The notes: generated from the letters alone by a model not told the origin. A stretch of DNA of 64,000 bases from Bacteriovoracaceae bacterium (GCA_947450475.1 CANFVK010000002.1:62001-126000); one strand, 5' to 3'; counted from the stretch's first letter, positions 35,062-44,886 are shown. Made by a program: numbers and translations.

Positions 35062-36624
35062 ATGAGTCAAAAGTCCATGAGCTTTAAAAAGCAAATCATA
35101 GTCAATTTTTTCTCCTTAGTATTACTCTTTGTTTCAATTATTATATTTCTGTTGAATTCTCAGGGAAAACTGGGCGGACTTCAAGATTTTGGGGCGACTC
35201 GTTTTAAAGATGCAAGTAGAATCGCTGCCATTGAATTAGAAGTTGCTGAAATTTACGCGGTTGCGGCCGATGCCCAGATCAATCACCAATTAAAAGAAAC
35301 AAAAAAGGACTTAGCGGAAATCAAGAAAAAAATGCCAGTCAATATTAGCATTATTGAAAAAATTGCGGATACTGAAAATGAAAAAAAATGGGCCCAAGAT
35401 TTTGCAAAAAAATACACTGACTATGTCTCTACTTTTGAAAATGAGATGCTTCCTGAATTAGAAAAAATAGAAGTTGGAAATGCTAAAACCAAAGAGCTCG
35501 ACGGCAAGATTGACGAACTCAGAGATGAAACGCTGAAATCCCTAAAGTTTATTTATGATTCAGTTCGATCTGAATCTGAAAAAGCAGATCAGGATTTTGA
35601 TCAAACCTTTAGAGATGGTTTTAATTTGTCAGTCGGTGCCTCTATTGCTGTCATCATCATTGCTATTTTGTTAGCAATTTATGTTTCTAATAAAATTTCT
35701 ACTTCTTTGATTACAATTAATGATCTACTTTTTAAAAGTTTTGAAGATATTACTCAAAACGCAAATCGAGTAGCAGCCTCAGCTGAAAATCTTTCTCAAT
35801 CAACCAATCAACAAGCTTCTGCGATTCAAGAAACTTCTGCCACAATGGAAGAGATGAATTCCATGATTAAAAAAACAGCCGATTCAGCAGTTGAATCTAA
35901 AGAGCTTTCAAAAAATAGTGCACAAAATGCGCTTTATGGAAAAACAACATCAGAGCATTTAATGAAATCGGTAAAAGATATTGAAGAAAATAACAAACTC
36001 ATTATGGCAGAAGTACAACATGGAAACCAAAGAATTGGCGAAATTGTAGAACTCATCAATGAAATAGGTAAGAAAACAAAAGTCATCAATGACATCGTTT
36101 TTCAAACCAAACTTCTTTCATTCAACGCATCAGTAGAGGCATCAAGGGCCGGAGAGCAGGGTAAAGGCTTTTCGGTTGTAGCTGGTGAAATTGGAAAATT
36201 AGCTTTAGAAAGTGGAAAGGCTGCCATTGAAATTTCTACGATGCTGGAGGATTCAACCCAAAAAGTTAAATTGGTCATTGATGAAACTCAAAAAAGTGTA
36301 AGCGATATTCTGAGTAAAGGAAATCTTGCCGTCAAACAAGGTTTTTCAGTGGCCGATGAAACATCCAAGATTCTTCAACAGCTCGACAATGATGTTAGAA
36401 TGGTGGATAAAAATATTGCTGATATCTCTGACGCCAGCGATGAGCAGGCCCGTGGGGCAGATCAGGTTACAATGGCCATTCATCAAATGGATCAAGCCAC
36501 TCAAATTAATTCCAAACTCTCCAAAGAACTTTTTAATTACTCAAAAGAGTTAACTGAGCAAACTTTTAGGCTTGAAAAAGCGATGCTTGAGATGCAAAAA
36601 ATAATATTGGGCTCAAAGGGATAA
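35062..36624 (+). CDS. Methyl-accepting chemotaxis protein
   Basis: A 520-aa transmembrane chemoreceptor. One membrane helix at about 10-30, a periplasmic sensory domain of about 150 residues with long helices, and a second helix at about 196-213 lead to a cytoplasmic coiled-coil methylation bundle. The hairpin tip includes VINDIVFQTKLLSFNASVEA and SRAGEQGKGFSVVAGEIG, the conserved CheA/CheW contact, in the variant form common in this phylum. Glutamine/Glu pairs before and after the tip are possible methylation sites. It should signal to CheA. It is the last plus-strand gene before topA and has a sigma-28-like promoter. Confidence 0.95.
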   Translation: MSQKSMSFKKQIIVNFFSLVLLFVSIIIFLLNSQGKLGGLQDFGATRFKDASRIAAIELEVAEIYAVAADAQINHQLKETKKDLAEIKKKMPVNISIIEKIADTENEKKWAQDFAKKYTDYVSTFENEMLPELEKIEVGNAKTKELDGKIDELRDETLKSLKFIYDSVRSESEKADQDFDQTFRDGFNLSVGASIAVIIIAILLAIYVSNKISTSLITINDLLFKSFEDITQNANRVAASAENLSQSTNQQASAIQETSATMEEMNSMIKKTADSAVESKELSKNSAQNALYGKTTSEHLMKSVKDIEENNKLIMAEVQHGNQRIGEIVELINEIGKKTKVINDIVFQTKLLSFNASVEASRAGEQGKGFSVVAGEIGKLALESGKAAIEISTMLEDSTQKVKLVIDETQKSVSDILSKGNLAVKQGFSVADETSKILQQLDNDVRMVDKNIADISDASDEQARGADQVTMAIHQMDQATQINSKLSKELFNYSKELTEQTFRLEKAMLEMQKIILGSKG

Positions 36625-36628
36625 AGAG

Positions 36629-39106
36629 CTAAGCCAAATCTTCTTCAAGTGCCTCAGCTGGTTTAAAAGGTGTATCGGCCAAGTCAACTCTGTGACGACA
36701 CTTTGGGCATTCTAGCTGTTGGCCATTTTTCTTAGTAAATTTTTCACCCATCACTGCATAACCACATTTTTCACAACCAAAAGCAAAGGGCTTAGTCCAC
36801 ATGGCATTCGAACAGGTCGGATAGTTGGAGCAACCATAAAAAAACTTTCCGTATCGGCTTTTTTTCTCTGCGAACTTTCCAACTTTGCATTCTGGACATT
36901 GCACATCGAGCGTGAAAGGAAGTGTGGTGGCACAAGTTGGATACTCTTCACAGGCTAAAAATTTTCCGTATTTTCCTTTTTTGATGGCCATGCGCTTGCC
37001 ACATGTCGGACAAGGATCTGTAGCAAAGACTTTCTCTACAATCAAATAAGTTCCGTCTAAGTTCTTTTTAAAATCTTCAGTTGAGTTGCAATCTGGATAA
37101 TTTGAACAAGCAAAAAATTGACCGTTCTTTCCCCACTTAATTTGATATTCACCATCAGAACATTTACGACAATGAACTCCAGTTGGAATAGATTGCTTTT
37201 TGAGGTCTTTCATTTCCTCTTTAGCTTTCTCCAACGTTAGTTCAAATCCTTTCCAAAATTCTCTTAGAACTTTCTTCCAATTGACGTCACCTTCTTCGAT
37301 CTTATCTAAAAGCTCTTCAACTTTAGCGGTAAATTCGATATCCATGACATCTGGAAAACTTTCCACCAACATCTTGCATACAACAGAGCCAAGTTCTGTG
37401 GGAATAAATCGGTTTTCAGTTTTTTCAACATATCCTCTATCTTGGATATTTGAAATAATCGCAGCATATGTCGATGGACGACCAATGCCGTCTTCTTCAA
37501 GTGCTTTGACCAAACTAGCTTCATTAAAGCGAGGCGGTGGGGATGTCCAATGCTCTTCTAAATCAATCATTTTTTTAGGAGCAAAAGTTTCACCTTCAGA
37601 AATTTCCGGCAACAATCCTGCTTTAGGTTCGTCTTCATCAAGATCAACTTCTTTTTTATTTTGCTTTTCGGCCAAAGAATCAAGGTATACTGTTCTAAAA
37701 CCCGGAAACTTTATGATTGAGCCATTAGATTTAAAAAAATGACCATTGGCCTCAAATGTAATAGTGGTTTGATCAATTACGGCCGGAGACATCTGACTTG
37801 AAATAAATTTATTCCAGATGAGTTCATAGAGCTTCTGTTGATCAGGATCAAGATCTCCTCTTACCTCTTCAGGAGTAAATTCCAGTGAAGTTGGACGAAT
37901 CGCCTCATGGGCGTCCTGTACCTTGCTCGTTCCTTTCTTTTTGTAAGTGATTTCTTCAGTCGATAAAAAATCTTTGCCATATTTTTTCTTGATGAAATCA
38001 CGTAGGGATTTCATGGCTTCAGGCTCAGTTCTCACTGAGTCAGTTCTCATATAAGTTATCAAACCTTGTAGGCCATGATCTCGAAGCTGAACACCTTCAT
38101 AGAGCATTTGGGCAATCATCATGGTTTTTTTAGCAGTAAACCCCAACTTATTAGCGGCTTCCTGTTGAAGTTTTGAAGTGGTAAATGGTGCAGTAGGATT
38201 TTGTTTTCGTTCTTTTTTCTTAACTTCAATCGCCTTTAAATTCTTTCCTTTAATATCTGCTAAAATTTTTCTAGATAACTTTTCAGCATCTTTGCCATCT
38301 AAATCAGTTTTCTTATTGGCTTCTTCTCCATAATAACGAACCTCAAAAGAAATATTTTTCTTTTCTAATTCACCTTGGATCGAAAACCATTTTTCTGGAT
38401 TAAATTGTTTAATAATATCTTCGCGATCGACAATAACTCGCAATGCTACTGATTGCACTCTACCGGCGGAAATTCCTCGCTGAACTTTATCCCACAATAT
38501 AGGAGAAATTTTATATCCAACTAATCGATCAAGAACTCTTCTGGTTTTTTGCGAATCGTACATCGGTTGATTGAGCTCAGTCGGATGATCAATGGCATTT
38601 TTAACAGCAGTCTTTGTTACGGCATTAAAAACAACTCGATGAATATTTTTCTTTTTTCCGATTTCTTCTGCTAAATGAAATGCAATAGCCTCACCCTCGC
38701 GGTCCATATCGGGAGCTAGGTATATTTGATTAGCATGGCGAGCCAATTCTTGAATGCGTTCTATTTTATCTTTCTTTCCAGTAATCGGAACCAAATCCAA
38801 AGCAAAATCGTGCTTGATATCTACTCCCAATTTTGACTTTGGAAGATCCTTAATATGTCCATTACTGGCGACCACCTGATAGCCCTTACCAAGATATTTT
38901 TTAATTGTCTTGGCTTTTGAAGGGGACTCAACGACAACTAAATCATAATTACCAAATGAAGTTGCAGCTACTGCATCCTCTTTTGAAATCTTAGCTGTTG
39001 CTTTTGACTTCATTGAAACTTTTGCCGCAGGCTTTTTGGAGGCCACTGCTTTTGAAGCCAAAGGCTTTTTCGAAGCCGATTTTTTTACAACAGCTTTAGC
39101 ACACAT
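36629..39106 (-). CDS. topA: DNA topoisomerase I with basic N-terminal tail
   Basis: An 825-aa type IA topoisomerase that removes negative supercoils. The Toprim domain starts at VVVESPSKAKTIKKYLG (57-73) and has the metal triad D133-D135-E137 in APDMDREGEA. The active-site Tyr352 lies in GLITYMRTDS. The C-terminus has four CxxC-type zinc fingers between about 650 and 810. A lysine/alanine-rich tail precedes the enzyme at residues 1-45, with SKKP/SKA-type motifs like a histone H1 tail, uncommon in typical TopA and probably adding DNA affinity. It is the third gene of the TPR lipoprotein-LysM-topA run, 25 bp after the LysM stop. Confidence 0.96.
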   Translation of the reverse strand: MCAKAVVKKSASKKPLASKAVASKKPAAKVSMKSKATAKISKEDAVAATSFGNYDLVVVESPSKAKTIKKYLGKGYQVVASNGHIKDLPKSKLGVDIKHDFALDLVPITGKKDKIERIQELARHANQIYLAPDMDREGEAIAFHLAEEIGKKKNIHRVVFNAVTKTAVKNAIDHPTELNQPMYDSQKTRRVLDRLVGYKISPILWDKVQRGISAGRVQSVALRVIVDREDIIKQFNPEKWFSIQGELEKKNISFEVRYYGEEANKKTDLDGKDAEKLSRKILADIKGKNLKAIEVKKKERKQNPTAPFTTSKLQQEAANKLGFTAKKTMMIAQMLYEGVQLRDHGLQGLITYMRTDSVRTEPEAMKSLRDFIKKKYGKDFLSTEEITYKKKGTSKVQDAHEAIRPTSLEFTPEEVRGDLDPDQQKLYELIWNKFISSQMSPAVIDQTTITFEANGHFFKSNGSIIKFPGFRTVYLDSLAEKQNKKEVDLDEDEPKAGLLPEISEGETFAPKKMIDLEEHWTSPPPRFNEASLVKALEEDGIGRPSTYAAIISNIQDRGYVEKTENRFIPTELGSVVCKMLVESFPDVMDIEFTAKVEELLDKIEEGDVNWKKVLREFWKGFELTLEKAKEEMKDLKKQSIPTGVHCRKCSDGEYQIKWGKNGQFFACSNYPDCNSTEDFKKNLDGTYLIVEKVFATDPCPTCGKRMAIKKGKYGKFLACEEYPTCATTLPFTLDVQCPECKVGKFAEKKSRYGKFFYGCSNYPTCSNAMWTKPFAFGCEKCGYAVMGEKFTKKNGQQLECPKCRHRVDLADTPFKPAEALEEDLA

Positions 39107-39131
39107 ATTTTTTACCTTAGTATTTTATTAA

Positions 39132-41300
39132 TTATTTTTTGGGACTAGTATTCAACAACTCATCTATTTCTTCAAGGTCAAACTCGGTTAGCCCATAAGG
39201 ATTATCTTTGTTGTTGATATCTTCATCTAAATATTTTCTTCCTACGTCTTTTTCAATTTCATTTATAGACTCAAAGGCATTTGGATCTTGCTGCTTGGTC
39301 TTTTTTTCTTGCTCATCAAGACTTGATTGCTCTAAGTATTTGTCTTCATCAACTTTTTGTTCATTGAGAGATTTTTCAGCATCTTGAATTTCATTTTCTA
39401 GACGATCAAGTTCTTTAATATCTTTATCTGAATCTTTGATAACTGACTTTTCTCTTTCCTGACGCTCTAATTCCTCAAGCTCATCTTCCGTCAGCTGAAT
39501 CTTATCTGCTTTATTGAGAATGTCTTGACTTACATCATCAAGATTTAGCTCTACATCAAGTTCCTCTAGCGCTTTGCCTTCAACTTTCTTAACCTTGGCC
39601 AATTTGTCTTTAGACTTTAGTTTTAAGGCCTTGGCCGCTTCTTCCTGGGTTTTGGTAATAGCAATACTGCCGAGGTTAAATTCGCTGGAAGAATTATGAA
39701 CTAATGCAGTAGCAAAGTTATCAGTTATATTAATAACTGCCATTTCACCAACTTTATAAGTAGGACTTGGAGTGATTTTCTTTTGAGTCCCTCGATCGAT
39801 AAAAGAAAATACTTCAAATACGTTGCCTAGCTCAACTCCGTCAGCGCGACCACGATCTAAATAAACAACATCTCCATTTGCCAGACCAGTATGAGTATCG
39901 CGATAACTCCCAATGATCGCAGCCTCAACATTTCTTTTACTAAAAGTTCTAGCGATTTTTCCAATTTTTGGAGTGTACACAGTAATTCGGTCTTTACGTT
40001 GGACAATTCCTGACTGCTCAATAACCACACATTCCCACACATCATCAATTTTTCGAATAGCCTTAATTTGCGCCAAAATGGTATAGAGAAAGCCTGCCCG
40101 ATCAGAAATGGGGTGCTTGATTTCACCACCTGCAGAATAAACACTAAAAAGATCCCCAGGCTTTACCTTCGAACCTTTGTCAAAATTGACATATAGTGTA
40201 TCAAATTTATGAATAAAAATTGACTCTTTTGGAGTCGCTTTAATTTCACCAATATCTTGAACTACGTTGGTTGTCACAAATGTATTAAGAAAAAAACCTT
40301 CTTTGAAATTGAAAATAATTCTGGAATTTTTATCGAAACCTTGTTCATCGTATTGCTCGCTAGGCTCTTTAATAGTCATTTCAGTAAGAGGAGGATCATA
40401 TTTTTCATATTCATTATTGCGCTGCTGACCTTCTAGACGCTCGAGATCCTCGTAAGTTTCTTCAGAAGCAAATTGAAAATATACACCTTGATCTATTAAT
40501 TTTTTTCTTTCGGTTATCCATGACGATGAAAAAGTAGCTTTGGACGGATCGGTACTAACTTTTCCATTGACCGTACTGGTTGATTCATCATCAGTGAAAC
40601 TTCCCACTTGAACGTTGGGTAAACTGTCGGCATCTCCAGTATCAAAGGCTAAAATAGTACCAGGTTCAATTTCGTGAGGGTTTGAAATTTGCGGATTAAG
40701 TGCCCAAATTTTTGAATAATAGAAACCAGATCCAAAAAGTTTTTTGGAAATTTTCCAAAGGTAATCACCTTTTTGAACTTCATATTTCTCTAATTTTGCC
40801 TTAACTGCAATATCATCCCACTCTTTGCCCGTTATTTTTTGTTGAACATATTTAGATAACTTCAGAAGTTTTTTTTCTTCAGCGCCTGCATCAAACCCCA
40901 TTGATTTATCAGCAATAATTTCTGTTTTAGTGTCATCAGTTTTACTTTCTTCTTTTGGTGTAACTGCATTTAAAGGACCTGCCGCTTTGTTTTCACTTTG
41001 GACAGCCTCTTTTTCTTTTTCTTTTGGCGGTTCTTCTTTTGCCGATTTTTGATTCTTGGTTTTATCTTTATCGAAGATGACATCACCGATATCTTCTTTG
41101 AGAGATTCTAAGTCATCGCTTTCTTCAGCTTTAGACATTTGTACGTCTGAGGATTTCTCAACCTTGTTATCAGTTGATTTTTTTAGTGAGTCGGAAACAT
41201 TAACTTCTTCTAAGTCTGCGCTTACGCCATCTTGGGCATAAGTCTTTGCTTGTAAAGCAATTAAACTTGAAAGAATAATAAGAATAAAATATTTATTCAA
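39132..41300 (-). CDS. Exported LysM-domain protein with long charged linkers
   Basis: A 722-aa secreted protein with signal peptide (MNKYFILIILSSLIALQA). The N-terminal 170 residues are Glu/Lys/Ser-rich. A LysM peptidoglycan-binding domain spans about 172-220 (YEVQKGDYLWKISKKLFGSG, then WALNPQI and GTILAF). Residues 230-560 are mixed beta segments and the C-terminal 160 residues form an acidic coiled coil. It should anchor to the cell wall in the periplasm and act as a scaffold. It is in an operon with the TPR lipoprotein (3-bp gap), so the two are likely partners, with topA downstream. Confidence 0.8.
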   Translation of the reverse strand: MNKYFILIILSSLIALQAKTYAQDGVSADLEEVNVSDSLKKSTDNKVEKSSDVQMSKAEESDDLESLKEDIGDVIFDKDKTKNQKSAKEEPPKEKEKEAVQSENKAAGPLNAVTPKEESKTDDTKTEIIADKSMGFDAGAEEKKLLKLSKYVQQKITGKEWDDIAVKAKLEKYEVQKGDYLWKISKKLFGSGFYYSKIWALNPQISNPHEIEPGTILAFDTGDADSLPNVQVGSFTDDESTSTVNGKVSTDPSKATFSSSWITERKKLIDQGVYFQFASEETYEDLERLEGQQRNNEYEKYDPPLTEMTIKEPSEQYDEQGFDKNSRIIFNFKEGFFLNTFVTTNVVQDIGEIKATPKESIFIHKFDTLYVNFDKGSKVKPGDLFSVYSAGGEIKHPISDRAGFLYTILAQIKAIRKIDDVWECVVIEQSGIVQRKDRITVYTPKIGKIARTFSKRNVEAAIIGSYRDTHTGLANGDVVYLDRGRADGVELGNVFEVFSFIDRGTQKKITPSPTYKVGEMAVINITDNFATALVHNSSSEFNLGSIAITKTQEEAAKALKLKSKDKLAKVKKVEGKALEELDVELNLDDVSQDILNKADKIQLTEDELEELERQEREKSVIKDSDKDIKELDRLENEIQDAEKSLNEQKVDEDKYLEQSSLDEQEKKTKQQDPNAFESINEIEKDVGRKYLDEDINNKDNPYGLTEFDLEEIDELLNTSPKK

Positions 41301-41303
41301 TTT

Positions 41304-42119
41304 TTAACCGGCCTCAAAAAAATCATGTAGCAAAGAATAGTACTTTGCCTGTTTCTCAGGTTGTTTTAATTTTTCACTACAGGCCACTAATCTTCCCAGA
41401 GATTTTAAGACATAACCTGAAAATGCATATTTTTTAATGACTTCTTCATAAACCTGTGAAGCCAAATCATATTCACCTTGATTAAAAAGCAAATCACCTA
41501 ACATAACTTTTGCTCGAACAACGATTTGTTTTTCTTTCGAATTTTCTAATTCTTTAAGAATAACCAATGCATTTTCAAATTTATTTACCTTTACCAATTC
41601 TTGAACTTCTCTCAAACGAGAAATCTGATCATCAATATCATCCGTATTGTTAACATGTTGCACTCCCATGCTGGTGGGAACCGGAGGGCCTTCTTTTTTT
41701 TCAACTTTAGCTTCGGGAGAGAGGGCGTCCACAGTCTCAACTTTTGCAGTGTCGGGAATAGCTTTATCAATAGAATTAACTAACTCTGATGGATCCAAAT
41801 TAGTAGCTGCCCCAACTTCTGGCTTTACTTGTTTTTCATTTTTATTGGATTCTGTTGCTACTATTGGTGTAGGAACGGGACTCACGGCTGCAGCCGTCGG
41901 CGATACCTGAGAGACTTGTTCTTTAGATTTATTAATCAACTCTTGGTATTTTCGAACTAACTCATCGTATTGTTCTTTGGGTACAGTATTGACCTGCGCA
42001 GTATCATCTCTACGATGCGACAAAGTTGAGCATGAAGTGAAAATTAATGCATGACTCATAATCACAAATGCAATGTGAGCCTTTCTGGCATAATTCCTTT
42101 TCACTTTTTTGTCCTCCAT
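41304..42119 (-). CDS. Lipoprotein with TPR-like C-terminal region
   Basis: A 271-aa protein. The N-terminus is Lys/Arg-rich then hydrophobic and ends in a lipobox-like FTSC (Cys30). A short helix follows (EQYDELVRKYQELI), then a Pro/Val/Thr linker. The C-terminal 100 residues (about 170-271) are amphipathic helices with repeats like NQGEYDLASQVYEEVI, as in TPR proteins such as CpoB/YbgF. It lies 3 bp before the LysM protein and shares its strong promoter (42154-42181). The pair probably forms a wall-associated scaffold of unknown purpose. Confidence 0.72.
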   Translation of the reverse strand: MEDKKVKRNYARKAHIAFVIMSHALIFTSCSTLSHRRDDTAQVNTVPKEQYDELVRKYQELINKSKEQVSQVSPTAAAVSPVPTPIVATESNKNEKQVKPEVGAATNLDPSELVNSIDKAIPDTAKVETVDALSPEAKVEKKEGPPVPTSMGVQHVNNTDDIDDQISRLREVQELVKVNKFENALVILKELENSKEKQIVVRAKVMLGDLLFNQGEYDLASQVYEEVIKKYAFSGYVLKSLGRLVACSEKLKQPEKQAKYYSLLHDFFEAG

Positions 42120-42153
42120 GACTTGTAAATGTGAAAGCGATAACTTAACTTTT

Positions 42154-42181
42154 ATTCTAAATCAGTTCGAATACAAGTCAA
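42154..42181 (-). promoter_or_regulatory. Promoter of the TPR lipoprotein-LysM-topA operon
   Basis: On the minus strand, TTGACT (42181-42176), a 16-bp spacer and TAGAAT (42159-42154) lie 35 bp ahead of the start codon. A 9-bp inverted repeat (TGACTTGTA at 42119-42127 and TACAAGTCA at 42172-42180) brackets the promoter region. Confidence 0.55.
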
Positions 42182-42198
42182 CGGATTTGGAAGGTTCT

Positions 42199-42471
42199 AT
42201 GTTAAAACATTCTAGTCAACTTTATCACTTTGTTTTACGGCTCAATAAAGAAGACTCCGCTTTTTTTTATTTTCAGCTTGAGGCCAATGAAGGAATTTGC
42301 TTTTACTCAACCCTTCCCTACGAACCTCACACCCAATACCGAGATATTGATCTCAAAGGCGACATTTTATTAAGAAATGAAATACTCCACATCATCGATT
42401 CCTGTGGTGATAAATTTAATATCGAAGTTTTAATAGATGAAATCATAGCTGATCAAAAGAGTACAATATGA
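42199..42471 (+). CDS. Small protein resembling DUF4911
   Basis: The ATG at 42199 has a GGAAGG site 4 nt upstream and gives 90 aa. A longer in-frame start at 42109 would run back over the divergent gene and is rejected. The N-terminal segment YHFVLRLNKEDSAFFYFQLE, the ANEGICFYST strand and the C-terminal LLRNEILHIIDS helix fit the pattern of the short DUF4911 family of deltaproteobacteria. It overlaps the M48 gene by 4 bp and should be co-translated. Function is unknown. Confidence 0.5.
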   Translation: MLKHSSQLYHFVLRLNKEDSAFFYFQLEANEGICFYSTLPYEPHTQYRDIDLKGDILLRNEILHIIDSCGDKFNIEVLIDEIIADQKSTI

Positions 42472-43256
42472 ACAAGCTCACATATCTTGTTATTACCTTA
42501 TTGATTATTGCCTGCACCACGACTCCTTTTAGTGGCAATCGTGCATTTTTACTAACATCAGTTGAAACCGAAAATAGGCAAGGCGAAGAAGCATACCGAG
42601 AAATTTTAAAAAAAGAGAAAGAGATTACCGGTAGCCGGGAAGCAAAAATGGTTGAAGCAGTTGGCAAAAAAATAGCTGCGGTTGCCAACCAGCCAGATTT
42701 CAATTGGGAATTTAGAACTATTTTGAGCGATACGCCCAATGCCTTTTGTTTGCCTGGGGGAAAAGTCGCAGTTTATACAGCTATTTTTAAATATGCAAAG
42801 AATGAAGCTGGCCTAGCCACAGTTATGGGCCATGAAATTGGTCACGCGATAGCTCGTCATGGCGGACAAAGAATGAGTCAATCCATGGCCGCCAATATAG
42901 CGCTGGCTGGAATTTCAGCAATTGGTCTGGCAAAAATGGATCCTAACAAAAGAGGGTTAGTCATGGCCGCACTTGGAGTGGGTGTGACTTACGGATTAAT
43001 TCTTCCCTTTTCACGCGCCCATGAAACTGAAGCTGATGAAATTGGACTAACTCTGATGGCAAAGGCAGGATATGATCCTCGTGAAGCCATTAATTTCTGG
43101 GATCGATTTTCAAAAGCTGGGGGAAAAGAATCTGTTGAATTTCTCTCGACCCACCCAGGCAGTGAAAAACGACGTGATCATTTAAAAAGTCTTTTACCAA
43201 AGGTTATGCCAGAGTACGAAGTCTCGTCCCAATTAGGAACTGGCGCTAACATTTAA
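42468..43256 (+). CDS. M48-family periplasmic metalloprotease lipoprotein
   Basis: A 262-aa lipoprotein: signal sequence with lipobox IIAC (Cys16). The zinc motif HEIGH spans 122-126, with the later Glu ligand in RAHETEADEIG. The rest follows the BepA/LoiP-type M48 layout, including FCLPGGKVAVYT before the motif and a STHPGSEKRRDHL end. These enzymes help quality control of outer-membrane proteins. It overlaps the DUF4911-like gene by 4 bp. An intact active site suggests a true protease in the periplasm. Confidence 0.88.
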   Translation: MNKLTYLVITLLIIACTTTPFSGNRAFLLTSVETENRQGEEAYREILKKEKEITGSREAKMVEAVGKKIAAVANQPDFNWEFRTILSDTPNAFCLPGGKVAVYTAIFKYAKNEAGLATVMGHEIGHAIARHGGQRMSQSMAANIALAGISAIGLAKMDPNKRGLVMAALGVGVTYGLILPFSRAHETEADEIGLTLMAKAGYDPREAINFWDRFSKAGGKESVEFLSTHPGSEKRRDHLKSLLPKVMPEYEVSSQLGTGANI

Positions 43257-43261
43257 GATCA

Positions 43262-44386
43262 CTATTTTTTAATTTTTTTATTCCCCCGTTTCTTAACTTT
43301 CTCTTTATCCTGATAACTCAATTCAAGCACAATGGGAAAGTGATCTGAATATCCAATGGAATCATTGCTAACTCCCTCCGGTTCAAAACGCTTAGGTGCC
43401 AAAATCAATTTCTGGTCTCCACTCAAACTATTTCTTTTTAATTGATGTGTTATAAAACGTGGAGCATAGATCTCAAAAGTTTTTAGTTCAACTTTTAAAT
43501 CTTTTCCCTCAATTAAGTTTTTGCTAACAAAAAAATGATCCAGCTCGTTCCACTGATCCTTGGGAGGATAGTAATAAGTTCCAGCTGGCCTAGCTTTTTT
43601 TAGTTTTTCATCAATTGATTTATCATCTTGAAAAGCCTTATTTATGTCGGTAAAAAGATTATCCTTACATAGAACTGTTTTGAAGGGATGAGGGGTATTG
43701 TCATCAATTGTATTGAAATCCCCCATCGCTAAAATCGACATACCGGGTGACTTTGCCAAAATCTCAATCGATCTTTTGGCTAAAACTTCTGCAGCCTTGA
43801 TTCTCCATGAATCAGGATTTGCCAGTGATGGCCAGTGATTAACAAAAATAGTTAGAGGGTAAATATCATCAATTAAAAATTGGACTTCTAAAATATTTCT
43901 GGTTGGATACTCAACCTGTACAACATGCTCCAACTTAGATATTTTTTTAATATCTTTAGTTGTCTTGAATAAAAGAGCTACGTCAACTCCTCGTTCATCA
44001 GGACTCTCGGACACTTCAAAGCTTTCATAACCTAGTTTTTTAGCAAGCATTGTGACCACTTTGCTATTTTCAACTTCAACTAATCCTAAGAAATCTGGCA
44101 AAGCTCGATCTTTACTCACAACTTCAGCAATATGATTCAATTTAAATTCAAGTTTTTTTTCAGTCCAATCAGTTTCAAGGCATTCCTTGCGACGATGCTT
44201 ACTTTTTTCAAGGTTACAAGCATCTTTCTTGCCAGGATAATTTTTGGCAAGAAAAGTCCAATCTTTTTTTCCCTCATCATGTTTAGCATCAAAAAGATTT
44301 TCAACATTATAGGACATTAATTGCAATGAGCGGGCAGAAACTCCAGAAATAAAAAGAATAGAGCATATAAATGCAAAGACTTTCAT
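43262..44386 (-). CDS. Secreted endonuclease/exonuclease/phosphatase-family hydrolase
   Basis: A 374-aa protein with a signal peptide (MKVFAFICSILFISGVSA). The EEP fold is clear: MSYNVENLF near the start (Asn metal ligand), LGLVEVEN (Glu), NHWPS (His), LAMGDFNT (Asp-Asn) and a terminal SDHFPIVLE. Such secreted relatives include DNase I-type nucleases and sphingomyelinases, and this copy resembles the nuclease side by its NVENLF/NHWPS pattern. The C-terminus is very basic (KKRGNKKIKK). It lies 24 bp downstream of bcp on the same strand, perhaps in one operon. Confidence 0.85.
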   Translation of the reverse strand: MKVFAFICSILFISGVSARSLQLMSYNVENLFDAKHDEGKKDWTFLAKNYPGKKDACNLEKSKHRRKECLETDWTEKKLEFKLNHIAEVVSKDRALPDFLGLVEVENSKVVTMLAKKLGYESFEVSESPDERGVDVALLFKTTKDIKKISKLEHVVQVEYPTRNILEVQFLIDDIYPLTIFVNHWPSLANPDSWRIKAAEVLAKRSIEILAKSPGMSILAMGDFNTIDDNTPHPFKTVLCKDNLFTDINKAFQDDKSIDEKLKKARPAGTYYYPPKDQWNELDHFFVSKNLIEGKDLKVELKTFEIYAPRFITHQLKRNSLSGDQKLILAPKRFEPEGVSNDSIGYSDHFPIVLELSYQDKEKVKKRGNKKIKK

Positions 44387-44410
44387 AACATTCTCTCAAA
44401 ATTTATTGTG

Positions 44411-44875
44411 TTAACCTTTAATCATTTTTAAAATATCTACATGGTGAGACTTAGTTTTAACTTTATCTAAGACGTTTACAACTTTACCCGTTTTATCAAT
44501 AATGAAAGTCACTCGTAATACTCCCATATACTCTCGCCCCATAAATTTTTTAAGACCCCAAACTCCATATTTTTCCGCGACCAGATGCTCAGGGTCGGAT
44601 AACAAATCAAAATTAAGATTTTCTCTCTCAATAAATTTTTCTAATTTCATAGGGTCATCGGGGCTAATGCCTAGGATAATGGTATCAAGCTGTGAAAATG
44701 ATTGTTTTTTATCGCGCAAACCACAAGCTTGTACTGTGCATCCAGGTGTCATAGCCTTGGGATAAAAATAAAGGATAATATTTTTTCCCTTTAAACTTTT
44801 AAGGTCAATCCATTCATTCTTTTGATTTTTTAATTTAAACGCAGGTGCCTCTTGTCCAATTTTAGGAAAAGACAT
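44411..44875 (-). CDS. bcp: Thioredoxin-dependent peroxiredoxin Bcp
   Basis: A 154-aa cytoplasmic peroxiredoxin. ATG at 44875 has an AGGAG site 8 bases upstream. Peroxidatic Cys46 and resolving Cys51 sit in TPGCTVQACGLRD, the typical Bcp CxxxxC pair, after the YFYPKA strand. It reduces hydroperoxides with thioredoxin. It follows the GloB-like gene by 11 bp, so they are likely one operon for detoxification of peroxides and aldehydes. Confidence 0.93.
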   Translation of the reverse strand: MSFPKIGQEAPAFKLKNQKNEWIDLKSLKGKNIILYFYPKAMTPGCTVQACGLRDKKQSFSQLDTIILGISPDDPMKLEKFIERENLNFDLLSDPEHLVAEKYGVWGLKKFMGREYMGVLRVTFIIDKTGKVVNVLDKVKTKSHHVDILKMIKG

Positions 44876-44886
44876 ATAAAACTCCT

